Program-made: the position numbers and the translations under genes
From: Manihot esculenta
Taxonomy: Eukaryota > Streptophyta > Magnoliopsida > Malpighiales > Euphorbiaceae
Direction: 5' to 3'
DNA: 64,000 nt
NCBI RefSeq assembly: GCF_001659605.2
Contig: NC_035173.2
Span: 11,780,835-11,844,834 of the forward strand
The notes under the pieces: model-generated
What the model was told of the DNA's origin: nothing
Seen by the model: the letters and a program-made list of their open reading frames with translations, nothing else
Databases searched by the model: none
Shown: one piece after another, positions 34,379-44,555 of the stretch
Layout: every line of letters starts with the position of its first letter
Position numbering within the stretch: position 1 is the stretch's first letter

Positions 34379-34391
34379 AAGGGGGGAAGAA
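34379..34391 (+). promoter_or_regulatory. Polypurine tract, body A
   Basis: AAGGGGGGAAGAA directly before LTR 2. Confidence 0.85.
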
Positions 34392-36716
34392 TGTGATACC
34401 CGGCTAGACTCCGGTATCGGAATTCCTACCGTCCGGTGGAATCTCGGATGTCGGAAACCTCTAGGAGGGTAAAAGTATGTTTTTATGATATGTTTTCACG
34501 TTTTTAATAATTTTAAGTATGTTTTTAAACGAGTTTTCGTATGAAAAGTCTTTGGAGGAAAACCCAGGTTCGGCCGCCGAAAGTCAAGTTCGGCCGCCGA
34601 ACATGCATGCGTTTTGGAGGCACGTTAGGCCCCCGAAAGCATGAGTGAGGGAAGTTCAGGTTCGGCCGCCGAAAGTCAAGTTCGGCCGCCGAACATGGCA
34701 TGCATGCGGAGGCAAGTTCGGCCCCCGAACGTGGCCTGGCCAGCCACCTATAAAAGGGTCACTTAGCCGAAATGGGCGAGCTTTCTCCCATTTTCGGCCA
34801 CAGCTAGCTTCCGACCTCCCTCTTCCAAATCTAGTGTTCTTCCTTCAAATCCCCACCATTTTTCTTGAGTTTTAAGCTTGCATTGAAGGTTTTGAACTTT
34901 TGAAACGAGTTTTGGAGCTTTGGGAACTCAGGAGCTCACTTTATTGGATCTCCAAGTTTAGGTCGTCTCTCTCTCGATCTTCAAGAGGTAAGAGCCGATC
35001 TTAAGCTCAATGCATGTTTTAAGTAAGTTTTAAGTGATTTTATGGGGTAGAATGGCATGTATAGGGTTGTATGAGTTTTTAAGCAAATGTTAGGTTTTAT
35101 GTGATTTTTGAACAATGTGGCATGTTTGAGTATGCTTGAAGTGTTGTAGTTGGGGTATTTGTTTGTTTGAGGCCCCTAGGAGCTTGTATGCATGTTTTGG
35201 TTGAGTTTATGCATGATTTGAGAGTTGGGAGGCGAAAATGCACAAAGGAGCCAAGTTTCTGCCCTTTGGCAGAGACCAGGTTCGGCAGCCGAAGGAGCTT
35301 TCGGCCGCCGAACATGGCTGGGGAGGCAGGCCTTTCGGCTGCCGAAGTTGCCCCCGAAAGGAGACTTTCGTCTCTGTCTGGCACTTTCGGCCGCCGAAGG
35401 TGCCGCCGAACATGCATGAGTTTCGCCTCTGTCTGGGAGTTTCGGCCGCCGAAGGTGCCGCCGAACCTGCCTGACTTTCGGCTCTGGAGGGACTTTCGGC
35501 CGCCGAACCTGCCGCCGAAAGTGCCCTGTTCAGCCGTTCCTTGCATGTTTTTATGTGATGTTTTCCCGATGTTTTAGGGGGTTTTTGGGGAGTATATTAG
35601 AGTTATGTTTATGTATGTTTGGTCCCTCATTGGAGTCCATCCGTGTAGGTTCGGACCCGAGGAACCGAGGACCCCAGCAGTGAGCCAGCTGCTACAGAGT
35701 TTGTCAGAGCTAGCCAGAGGTGAGTGGAATAAACCTTAAGTTTTAAAATAAATGAAATATGAATTTTGAGCATGATCCATGCATCATGAATGCCATGAGA
35801 TATAGTAGGTTGTTGCATTAGTATTCACGAATATGTTGCATTGCATTTATGATGATGATGCGGATTGGTTATTGGATGATCCTTTAGTCCTCATATGATA
35901 TGATGATGTTATGGCATGATATGGTATGGAAGTCCAGGTTGTACCCATTCTACGTCCCTGGCACGATGTAAGAGGAAGTCCAGGTTGTACCCATTCTACG
36001 TCCCTGGCACAGTTGGACTGTATGATATGTTATGTTAAGAGAAAGACCGGTTGTACCCATTCTACGTCCCGGCACAGTTGGACTATGTAGAGGACTATAG
36101 GTGACAATACCATCCGAGATGTGATTTGTTGTGATGTGTTGCATTACATAATGGCATGAGATTTTAAATATATGTTTTCACTATTCTGCTCACTGGGCTT
36201 TGTAGCTCACCCCTCTCCCCTAACCCCAGATGTGCAGGTACAGGGTAGACCAGGAGGTTAGCCAGAGTTTTGAAGTATGTTTATGTAATAGTTAGATTGT
36301 GGACATGATAATTGTACTATGATGTAATGTAAGAGATTTCAGTATGTTATGTAATGAGGTATATTGAGGTTATAGATGTGCTTGACCCTATGAGTATTGT
36401 TGTCCCTTTTGATACATGATCTATAGAAATGTTTTATAATGTTTATGAAAGCCAACTCATCTCATGATGTATCGCCCATTGTGGGCATTGTTGAGATCCC
36501 ACAGAGGGATTATGTTTATGATTATGGCTATGCACAGTCTATGTTCAGGTTGAGTTGGATGAATGAAAGAAAGTTTAAATTTTTATGTATGATTGTTGAT
36601 CATGTATGGGATCATACAGGTTTACAGGTTATATGTTTGGCTTGCTACGGGTCCCGGCGGCCTTAAGTCGACCCGGATCCTAGCGCCGGTAACGGTCCGA
36701 TTTTCGGGTCGTTACA
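34392..36716 (+). repeat. Array LTR 2 (shared middle, 2325 bp)
   Basis: Serves as 3' LTR of body A and 5' LTR of body B. It is the longest of the three: it has two tandem 55-bp units around 35380-35466 where the outer LTRs have one. It has the TATA box TATAAAAG at 34749-34756. Confidence 0.95.
34749..34756 (+). promoter_or_regulatory. TATA box of LTR 2
   Basis: TATAAAAG, same context as in LTR 1; would drive transcription of body B. Confidence 0.75.
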
Positions 36717-36719
36717 GAA

Positions 36720-36731
36720 TGGTATCAGAGC
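36720..36731 (+). promoter_or_regulatory. Primer-binding site, body B
   Basis: TGGTATCAGAGC, three bases after LTR 2. Confidence 0.9.
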
Positions 36732-36992
36732 CCTAGGTTCATAAGGATCGGACCTAGAGTGTCGGGCTCATAGATGTTCTAGAAGGTCAAGCACAATAGG
36801 AAGATCATGTCCACTAGGATAGGATGTGGAGTCCTGTCTTGCATGATGATGTGAAATGCCATGACTTTAGGCATGTGCATTAATGATATGCTATGATATG
36901 AATGATGTATATGTGATGAGGGTTCATGTGTGCCCACATGAACCATATGATGCTGATGTTTGTATGATGTGTACTGTTTTTCAGAAAACAGG

Positions 36993-39900
36993 ATGAGAGG
37001 AACTCGTCGATCTGCACGATTGACTGGAGTGCCACCTGAGGATGAGGGCACGAGCGCCCGTCCTCCCACATTGCCTAGGGCAATGTCTTGTAGGGCCAAC
37101 AGAGAAAGAGTGTCAAGGGACCCTAGAAGGTCTTTTGATGCTAGCAGAAGGGGGACTGATAGAGGAGGAAGTTCTTCAGATGTGAGGGAGGTTATGGAAG
37201 AGGATCAGAGGAGGGATGGGAACCTGGATGTGAGCATGGAGGAAGAAGGGACAGGGGAGTCTCAGGGAGGCGTTCAGGCCTCGGGGTATGGTTTTCCACC
37301 CCATTATCCACCCTTCCCACAGGGTTCAGGGTATCCGATGGGAGGTACATCGGATTACTCCAGCTTTCACCCCTACCCTACCTACATGCCTTATCCACCT
37401 TTCTATCCGCCTTACACACAGTACCCAGCTTATCCACCCTCACCTTTCTATCCAAACCCGGCAAACCCCACCTCGGGGAATGCTGCACCTCCACCTCCAC
37501 CACCTACAGAACCAGCAGCCCCAGTTACTCAACCTCCTAGACCTAGCTCAGCCGATGGGAGCAAAGTGAAGATGACAGATTACCTCAAGCTAGATGCTCC
37601 CAAATACAAGTCAGGGGATGACCCCTTTGAGTATCTGAGAGTGGTAAAGACTATAACTGATGAGCTAGGGGCAAGTGACAGCAGGGCCATTCAGATGGCA
37701 GGGTTCACTTTAAAGTGCAAGAAGGCACGGGAATGGTTCAAGTGTTATGTGGACCCGAGACTAGATGGTATGACATGGGAGGAATTTGCGAATGAGTTCG
37801 CTGGATGGGCTTTTCCAGACAGTTCCAGAGAACTGAAGATGATTGAGTTTGAGCAACTGAGGCAGTCAGAGCACATGGGTGTAGAGGAGTTCACGGATAA
37901 ATTCTTGGAGCTATTGCCTTTTTCAGGGCAAGCTCTAGATACAGATACGAAGAAAGCCAAGAAATATGTTATGAAGCTGCATTCCAGGTACTCCTCGTTG
38001 GTTCAATCAGCTGAGAGAGAAAGTTTCCACACTGTGGTGGATATGGCTCGAAGAATGGAAGCAAGTGCTATAGTTGAGGGGTCAGTGAAGCAGTCAGTGA
38101 CCCAGTCTTCAGGGGTTAAGACCCCAGGCAGAGGAGGACCAGGTTTCTCTTCTCAGAGCTCAGGAAAGAAGAGGTGGGATAACACCACCAGGAAGCCGAA
38201 GAAGAATAAGTTTTGGAACAAGTTGAAATCCGGTCTGGGTTTTGGCGGTGGCTCGAGCTCAGGCTCAGATGGTACAGAATGTCAGAGATGTGGAAGACCG
38301 CACAGGGGAGTGTGTCGAGCTGGGACTAATGCATGTTTCAGATGTGGTCAGGAGGGACACATGGCTCGGGATTGTCCTAGAGCACCTTTTATGGGCCAGC
38401 CCCAGCAGACAGCTTCTGGTAGTGTGGCGCAGCCAGCAGTTCCAGCCACAACTCAGGGCAGTAGCAGAGGTAGAGGGAGAGGGGCAGCCTCTTCTTCTGG
38501 TTCCCGAGGTGAAGGTCCATCAGCTCCAGCCAGGATCTTCACCATGACTCAGCAGGAGGCTAACACATCCAACACCGTGGTGTCAGGTAATCTCGTCATT
38601 TGGTGTTCTGATGTGTATGCATTAATGGACCCGGGTGCATCTCATTCATTTATTGCTCCGAGAGCCGTTGAGAGGTTGGGTCTGATAGTCTCTGGGTTAG
38701 AGTGTCCCCTATGGGTCAGTGGACCCAAGTGTGACCCGTCAGTGGCAGTGTCAGTCTGCCAGTACAGTCCAGTTTTTATTGAGGGAAGATGCCTCTCCGC
38801 CGACCTTGTGGTTCTAGATTTGACAGACTTTGACGTCATTCTAGGGATGGATTGGCTATCTACCCATGGTGCTACCTTGGACTGCAGGGACAAGGTAGTC
38901 AGGTTCAGAGATCAGAACGGGTCAGAGGTCGTCTTCAGAGGAGACAAAAAGGGTACACCTAGAGGTCTGATATCAGCTCTTCAGGCTCGTAGGTTGCTTA
39001 GGAAGGGATGTCAGGGGTACTTAGCTCATGTGAGAGAGCTAGACAGTCAGGTCAGGGAGCCGGCCTCGGTGCCAGTTGTCAGAGAGTTTCAGGATGTTTT
39101 TCCGGATGAGCTTCCAGGTTTACCACCTGCTAGGGAGATAGAGTTCGAGATAGAGTTGGTGCCTGGAACTAGACCGATCTCTATCCCTCCCTACAGGATG
39201 GCTCCAGCCGAGTTAAAGGAGTTGAAAGAGCAGTTGCAAGAGCTGGTAGAAAAGGGTTTCATCCGACAGAGTACCTCACCTTGGGGTGCTCCGGTCTTGT
39301 TTGTGAGGAAGAAGGATGGATCCCTTAGACTTTGTATCGACTACAGGCAGTTGAACAAAGTTACTACCAAAAATAAGTACCCATTGCCAAGGATCGATGA
39401 TCTATTCGACCAGTTAGCAGGAGCAGGTTGTTTCTCCAAAATAGATCTGAGATCGGGGTACCATCAGCTAAGGATAAGAGAAGAAGACGTGCCGAAGACA
39501 GCTTTCAGGACCAGATATGGGCATTTTGAGTTCCTTGTAATGCCGTTCGGGTTAACCAACGCCCCTGCAGCATTCATGGATCTCATGAACAGAGTGTTTA
39601 GCCAGTACCTGGATCACTTCGTTATTGTCTTCATTGACGATATCTTAGTGTATTCCAAGAATGCAGAGGAGCATGCCCATCATCTGCGGTTGGTCTTGCA
39701 GACTTTGAGGGAACATGGCTTGTATGCCAAGTTCTCTAAATGTGAGTTCTGGCTGAGGAGCATTTCGTTCTTGGGGCATGTAGTGTCAGAAAATGGTATA
39801 GAGGTAGACCCCAAGAAAGTAGAAGCTGTGGCTAACTGGCCTAGACCCACGTCAGTGACGGAGATCAGGAGTTTCTTGGGTTTGGCAGGTTACTACAGGA

Positions 39901-41972
39901 GGTTCGTTCAGGACTTCTCGAAAATAGCAGCTCCTCTGACCAGACTAACCAGGAAGAATCAGAATTTTCTGTGGACCGACCAGTGCGAAGAGAGTTTTGA
40001 AGAGCTTAAGAAGAGGTTGACTTCAGCACCAGTTTTAGCTCTGCCATCTAGTGATGAGGACTTTACAGTCTTTTGTGATGCGTCCCGTGTGGGACTGGGT
40101 TGTGTACTGATGCAGAATGAGAAGGTGATTGCTTATGCTTCTAGGCAGCTGAAGAAGCATGAGTTGAATTACCCCACACATGACCTTGAGATGGCAGCAG
40201 TAATCTTTGCATTCAAGATGTGGAGACATTACCTCTATGGGGTGAAATGTGAGATCTTCACAGATCATAAAAGCCTGCAGTACATCTTGAGTCAGAGGGA
40301 TCTGAATCTGAGGCAGAGGAGATGGGTGGAGCTGCTGAGTGACTATGATTGCAAGATTCAGTATCATCCAGGTAAGGCGAATGTCGTGGCAGACGCCCTA
40401 AGCCGGAAGTCACTAGGCAGTTTATCCCACATATCGGCAGAGAGGAGGCCAGTGGTGAAGGAATTTTACAAGCTCATTGAGGAAGGTCTACAGATGGAGT
40501 TGTCTGGTACAGGTGCCTTGGTGGCCCAGATGAGAGTGGCACCCGTGTTTCTGGAGCAGGTGGCTCAGAAACAACATGAGGACCCGGAGTTAGTGAAGAT
40601 TGCCAGGACTGTCCAGTCAGGCAATGACAGTGAGTTCAGATTTGACAGCAAGGGGATCCTCCGCTATGGGAGCAGACTATGTGTACCAGATGACATAGGG
40701 CTAAAAGGAGACATTATGAGAGAGGCTCATAATGCAAGATACAGCATTCACCCCGGAGCCACCAAGATGTATCAAGATTTGAAGAAAGTTTATTGGTGGC
40801 CAGCTATGAAGAAAGAAGTGGCACAGTTTGTGTCAGCCTGCGAAGTGTGTCAGAGGGTGAAGCTGGAACATCAGAAGCCGGCTGGAATGCTTAACCCGCT
40901 ACCTATTCCAGAGTGGAAATGGGAGAATATAGCTATGGACTTCGTAGTGGGGTTACCGGCGGCGTCCAACAGAGTGGACTCCATATGGGTGATTGTGGAC
41001 AGACTCACCAAATCTGCTCACTTCATTCCTGTCAGGAGTGGCTACTCTGTGGATAAGTTGGCGCAGGTGTATGTAGATGAGATCGTCAGGCTGCATGGGG
41101 TTCCTGTTTCGATAGTGTCAGATAGAGGGCCCCAGTTCACCTCCAGGTTTTGGCGGAGTCTGCAGAATGCCATGGGTACTAGGTTGGATTTCAGTACTGC
41201 CTTCCACTCCCAGACGGACGGACAGTCCGAAAGGACCATCCAGACTATCGAGGATATGCTTAGAATGTGTGTACTGGACTTTGGCGGTTCTTGGAGGCAG
41301 CATCTACCTTTGGTGGAGTTTGCCTACAACAACAGCCATCATGCTAGCATCGGGATGGCTCCATATGAAGCTTTGTACGGAAGGAAGTGCAGATCACCTG
41401 TTTGCTGGGAGGAAGTTGGAGAAAAGGCCTTAGCAGGGCCTGAACTAGTAGAGATCACCAGCAGGGTGGTACCTATAATCAGAGAAAGAATCAAGACTGC
41501 TCAGAGCAGACAAAAGAGCTATGCAGACGTCCGCAGGAGACAGTTAGAGTTTCAGGAGGGGGATCTGGTATTGCTCAAGGTGTCTCCAATGAAGGGAGTG
41601 GTTCGCTTTGGGAAGAAAGGTAAACTAGCCCCACGATACATCGGACCCTTTGAAATCTTGCAAAAGATTGGGAATGTGTCGTACAAGCTGGATTTACCTG
41701 CTTCAATGGCAAGAATCCATCCGGTTTTCCATGTTTCAATGTTGAGGAAGTTTGTGTCAGATCCGAGCAAGGTTCTTAGTGAGCCTGATGTGGAGGTCCA
41801 AGAGGATCTCACTTATGTTGAACAGCCAGTACGGATCCTAGACACCCAGATCAGAAAGTTAAGAAACAAGGAAATCCCGATGGTGAAAGTCCTATGGAAC
41901 CACCACAACTTGGAAGAATGCACTTGGGAGACACGGGAGTCTATGCTCCAGCAGTACCCTCATCTCTTTTGA
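36993..41972 (+). CDS. Chromovirus gag-pol-chromodomain polyprotein, body B (intact frame)
   Basis: A single 1659-codon frame. Order: Pro/Tyr-rich N-terminus; gag core about 194-340; CCHC knuckle 448-461 ([14 protein letters not shown]); protease with D546 (DPGASHSF); RT with FIDD at 880-883; RNase H from about 1025 (D1029); H2C2 zinc region from H1253; integrase catalytic D1316, D1377 and E1413 (exact 35-residue spacing between the last two); chromodomain-like C-terminus about 1613-1659 ([17 protein letters not shown]). Start: the ATG follows a TTTTCAG acceptor-like site; the open frame extends 11 codons upstream but without an ATG. Family role: capsid, maturation, reverse transcription and targeted integration. 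All catalytic residues are present. However, S1406 replaces the usual Pro of HPQTDGQ, and VIWCSD near the protease and IFAFKMW in RNase H differ from both relatives. Whether it is active is unknown. Confidence 0.93.
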   Translation: MRGTRRSARLTGVPPEDEGTSARPPTLPRAMSCRANRERVSRDPRRSFDASRRGTDRGGSSSDVREVMEEDQRRDGNLDVSMEEEGTGESQGGVQASGYGFPPHYPPFPQGSGYPMGGTSDYSSFHPYPTYMPYPPFYPPYTQYPAYPPSPFYPNPANPTSGNAAPPPPPPTEPAAPVTQPPRPSSADGSKVKMTDYLKLDAPKYKSGDDPFEYLRVVKTITDELGASDSRAIQMAGFTLKCKKAREWFKCYVDPRLDGMTWEEFANEFAGWAFPDSSRELKMIEFEQLRQSEHMGVEEFTDKFLELLPFSGQALDTDTKKAKKYVMKLHSRYSSLVQSAERESFHTVVDMARRMEASAIVEGSVKQSVTQSSGVKTPGRGGPGFSSQSSGKKRWDNTTRKPKKNKFWNKLKSGLGFGGGSSSGSDGTECQRCGRPHRGVCRAGTNACFRCGQEGHMARDCPRAPFMGQPQQTASGSVAQPAVPATTQGSSRGRGRGAASSSGSRGEGPSAPARIFTMTQQEANTSNTVVSGNLVIWCSDVYALMDPGASHSFIAPRAVERLGLIVSGLECPLWVSGPKCDPSVAVSVCQYSPVFIEGRCLSADLVVLDLTDFDVILGMDWLSTHGATLDCRDKVVRFRDQNGSEVVFRGDKKGTPRGLISALQARRLLRKGCQGYLAHVRELDSQVREPASVPVVREFQDVFPDELPGLPPAREIEFEIELVPGTRPISIPPYRMAPAELKELKEQLQELVEKGFIRQSTSPWGAPVLFVRKKDGSLRLCIDYRQLNKVTTKNKYPLPRIDDLFDQLAGAGCFSKIDLRSGYHQLRIREEDVPKTAFRTRYGHFEFLVMPFGLTNAPAAFMDLMNRVFSQYLDHFVIVFIDDILVYSKNAEEHAHHLRLVLQTLREHGLYAKFSKCEFWLRSISFLGHVVSENGIEVDPKKVEAVANWPRPTSVTEIRSFLGLAGYYRRFVQDFSKIAAPLTRLTRKNQNFLWTDQCEESFEELKKRLTSAPVLALPSSDEDFTVFCDASRVGLGCVLMQNEKVIAYASRQLKKHELNYPTHDLEMAAVIFAFKMWRHYLYGVKCEIFTDHKSLQYILSQRDLNLRQRRWVELLSDYDCKIQYHPGKANVVADALSRKSLGSLSHISAERRPVVKEFYKLIEEGLQMELSGTGALVAQMRVAPVFLEQVAQKQHEDPELVKIARTVQSGNDSEFRFDSKGILRYGSRLCVPDDIGLKGDIMREAHNARYSIHPGATKMYQDLKKVYWWPAMKKEVAQFVSACEVCQRVKLEHQKPAGMLNPLPIPEWKWENIAMDFVVGLPAASNRVDSIWVIVDRLTKSAHFIPVRSGYSVDKLAQVYVDEIVRLHGVPVSIVSDRGPQFTSRFWRSLQNAMGTRLDFSTAFHSQTDGQSERTIQTIEDMLRMCVLDFGGSWRQHLPLVEFAYNNSHHASIGMAPYEALYGRKCRSPVCWEEVGEKALAGPELVEITSRVVPIIRERIKTAQSRQKSYADVRRRQLEFQEGDLVLLKVSPMKGVVRFGKKGKLAPRYIGPFEILQKIGNVSYKLDLPASMARIHPVFHVSMLRKFVSDPSKVLSEPDVEVQEDLTYVEQPVRILDTQIRKLRNKEIPMVKVLWNHHNLEECTWETRESMLQQYPHLF

Positions 41973-42047
41973 GGTTAGATCTCTTTGTGTTTATGTGCCT
42001 TGTATGTATGTTATGTTTTATGCCATGCTATGTGTGCTAGTTGAGGT

Positions 42048-42065
42048 ACATTTGGGGACGAATGT
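42048..42065 (+). other. Hairpin upstream of polypurine tract, body B (one arm mutated)
   Basis: ACATTTG-GGGA-CGAATGT: one C-to-T change at a CpG breaks a pair that is intact in body A and element C. Confidence 0.6.
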
Positions 42066-42069
42066 TCTT

Positions 42070-42082
42070 AAGGGGGGAAGAA
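42070..42082 (+). promoter_or_regulatory. Polypurine tract, body B
   Basis: AAGGGGGGAAGAA immediately before LTR 3. Confidence 0.85.
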
Positions 42083-44306
42083 TGTGATACCCGGCTAGAC
42101 TCCGGTATCGGAATTCCTACCGTCCGGTGGAATCTCGGATGTCGGAAACCTCTAGGAGGGTAAAAGTATGTTTTTATGATATGTTTTCACGTTTTTAATA
42201 ATTTTAAGTATGTTTTTAAATGAGTTTTCGTATGAAAAGTCTTTGGAGGAAAACCCAGGTTCGGCCGCCGAAAGTCAAGTTCGGCCGCCGAACATGCATG
42301 CGTTTTGGAGGCACGTTAGGCCCCCGAAAGCATGAGTGAGGGAAGTTCAGGTTCGGCCGCCGAAAGTCAAGTTCGGCCGCCGAACATGGCATGCATGCGA
42401 AGGCAAGTTCGGCCCCCGAACGTGGCCTGGCCAGCCACCTATAAAAGGGTCACTTAGCCGAAATGGGCGAGCTTTCTCCCATTTTCGGCCACAGCTAGCT
42501 TCCGACCTCCCTCTTCCAAATCTAGTGTTCTTCCTTCAAATCCCCACCATTTTTCTTGAGTTTTAAGCTTGCATTGAAGGTTTTGAACTTTTGAAACGAG
42601 TTTTGGAGCTTTGGGAACTCAGGAGCTCATTTTCTTGGATCTCCAAGTTTAGGTCGTCTCTCTCTCGATCTTCAAGAGGTAAGAGCCGATCTTAAGCTCA
42701 ATGCATGTTTTAAGTAAGTTTTAAGTGATTTTATGGGGTAGAATGGCATGTATAGGGTTGTATGAGTTTTTAAGCGAATGTTAGGTTTTATGTGATTTTT
42801 GAACAATGTGGCATGTTTGAGTATGCTTGAAGTGTTGTAGTTGGGGTATTTGTTTGTTTGAGGCCCCTAGGAGCTTGTATGCATGTTTTGGTTGAGTTTA
42901 TGCATGATTTGAGAGTTGGGAGGCGAAAATGCACAAAGGAGCCAAGTTTCTGCCCTTTGGCAGAAACCAGGTTCGGCAGCCGAAGGAGCTTTCGGCCGCC
43001 GAACATGGCTGGGGAGGCAGGCCTTTCGGCTGCCGAAGTTGCCCCCGAAAGGAGACTTTCGTCTCTGTCTGGGAGTTTCGGCCGCCGAAGGTGCCGCCGA
43101 ACCTGCCTGACTTTCGGCTCTGGAGGGACTTTCGGCCGCCGAACCTGCCGCCGAAAGTGCCCTGTTCAGCTGTTCCTTGCATGTTTTTATGTGATGTTTT
43201 CCCGATGTTTTAGGGGGTTTTTGGGGAGTATATTAGAGTTATGTTTATGTATGTTTGGTCCCTCATTGGAGTCCATCCGTGTAGGTTCGGACCCGAGGAA
43301 CCGAGGACCCCAGCAGTGAGCCAGCTGCTACAGAGTTTGTCAGAGCTAGCCAGAGGTGAGTGGAATAAACCTTAAGTTTTAAAATAAATGAAATATGAAT
43401 TTTGAGCATGATCCATGCATCATGAATGCCATGAGATATAGTAGGTTGTTGCATTAGTATTCACGAATATGTTGCATTGCATTTATGATGATGATGCGGA
43501 TTGGTTATTGGATGATCCTTTAGTCCTCATATGATATGATGATGTTATGGCATGATATGGTATGGAAGTCCAGGTTGTACCCATTCTACGTCCCTGGCAC
43601 AGTTGGACTGTATGATATGTTATGTTAAGAGAAAGACCGGTTGTACCCATTCTACGTCCCGGCACAGTTGGACTATGTAGAGGACTATAGGTGACAATAC
43701 CATCCGAGATGTGATTTGTTGTGATGTGTTGCATTACATAATGGCATGAGATTTTAAATATATGTTTTCACTATTCTGCTCACTGGGCTTTGTAGCTCAC
43801 CCCTCTCCCCTAACCCCAAATGTGCAGGTACAGGGTAGACCAGGAGGTTAGCCAGAGTTTTGAAGTATGTTTATGTAATAGTTAGATTGTGGACATGATA
43901 ATTGTACTATGATGTAATGTAAGAGATTTCAGTATGTTATGTAATGAGGTATATTGAGGTTATAGATGTGCTTGACCCTATGAGTATTGTTATCCCTTTT
44001 GATACATGATCTATAGAAATGTTTTATAATGTTTATGAAAGCCAACTCATCTCATGATGTATCGCCCATTGGGGGCATTGTTGAGATCCCACAGAGGGAT
44101 TATGTTTATGATTATGGCTATGCACAGTCTATGTTCAGGTTGAGTTGGATGAATGAAAGAAAGTTTAAATTTTTATGTATGATTGTTGATCATGTATGGG
44201 ATCATACAGGTTTACAGGTTATATGTTTGGCTTGCTACGGGTCCCGGCGGCCTTAAGTCGACCCGGATCCTAGCGCCGGTAACGGTCCGATTTTCGGGTC
44301 GTTACA
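42083..44306 (+). repeat. Array LTR 3 (3', 2224 bp)
   Basis: TGTGATACCC to CGTTACA followed by the TTATT duplication. It has one 46-bp unit where LTRs 1 and 2 have two, and one 55-bp unit where LTR 2 has two; these account exactly for the length differences. TATA box TATAAAAG at 42440-42447. Confidence 0.95.
42440..42447 (+). promoter_or_regulatory. TATA box of LTR 3
   Basis: TATAAAAG; it would direct transcription rightward into the interrupted transposase relic. Confidence 0.7.
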
Positions 44307-44555
44307 TTATTGATGGGCTTGGTTTAACACTTGTATTTAATCAACAAAAGATAAATCAATAACAATACACTTATGTAATTTTGATATAATAAATGTGATG
44401 ATTAATATTAAGTATATATGATTTATTTGCTTTATATTTGTAGGGACTAGCTAATGCAGTAAGATCTAGTGCCATATGCAAAGTATCATAATTAAGAAAA
44501 ACAATATATGCAAATTGAAAGAAGATACACAAGGAGGAAGAATGCAAGAAACTGT
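44307..44555 (+). pseudogene. MULE transposase relic, piece 2 (with a small intron)
   Basis: After the TTATT duplication the frame from piece 1 goes on: DGLGLTLVFNQQK to 44350. It resumes at 44444 as GLANAVRSSA, then YANCKKIHKEE and ECKK, where the next insertion begins. The 93-bp gap 44351-44443 ends TTTGTAG like an intron acceptor and keeps frame, but its donor is AT rather than GT. The pattern (QQKGL.NA, then Y.NFKK) is that of Mutator-like transposases. It continues at 56826. Confidence 0.7.

Larger units (their letters stand above)
26756..44306 (+). mobile_element. Tandem Tekay/Del-type chromovirus array: LTR-body-LTR-body-LTR
   Basis: Three LTRs (26756-29025, 34392-36716, 42083-44306) alternate with two internal bodies of exactly the same length, 5366 bp (29026-34391 and 36717-42082). 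Each body starts with a tRNA-Met primer-binding site and ends with a polypurine tract. The outer ends carry one shared 5-bp target duplication, TTATT (26751-26755, 44307-44311). This is what unequal crossing-over between sister copies of one insertion, or integration of a tandem cDNA, would leave. The gag-pol frame ends in a chromodomain, as in Tekay/Del chromoviruses. It is inserted inside a Mutator-like transposase relic. Confidence 0.93.

Noticed and set aside
44351..44443. U12-type AT-AC intron in the MULE relic
   Set aside because: It ends AG rather than AC and lacks the ATATCC donor; a decayed GT donor is simpler.
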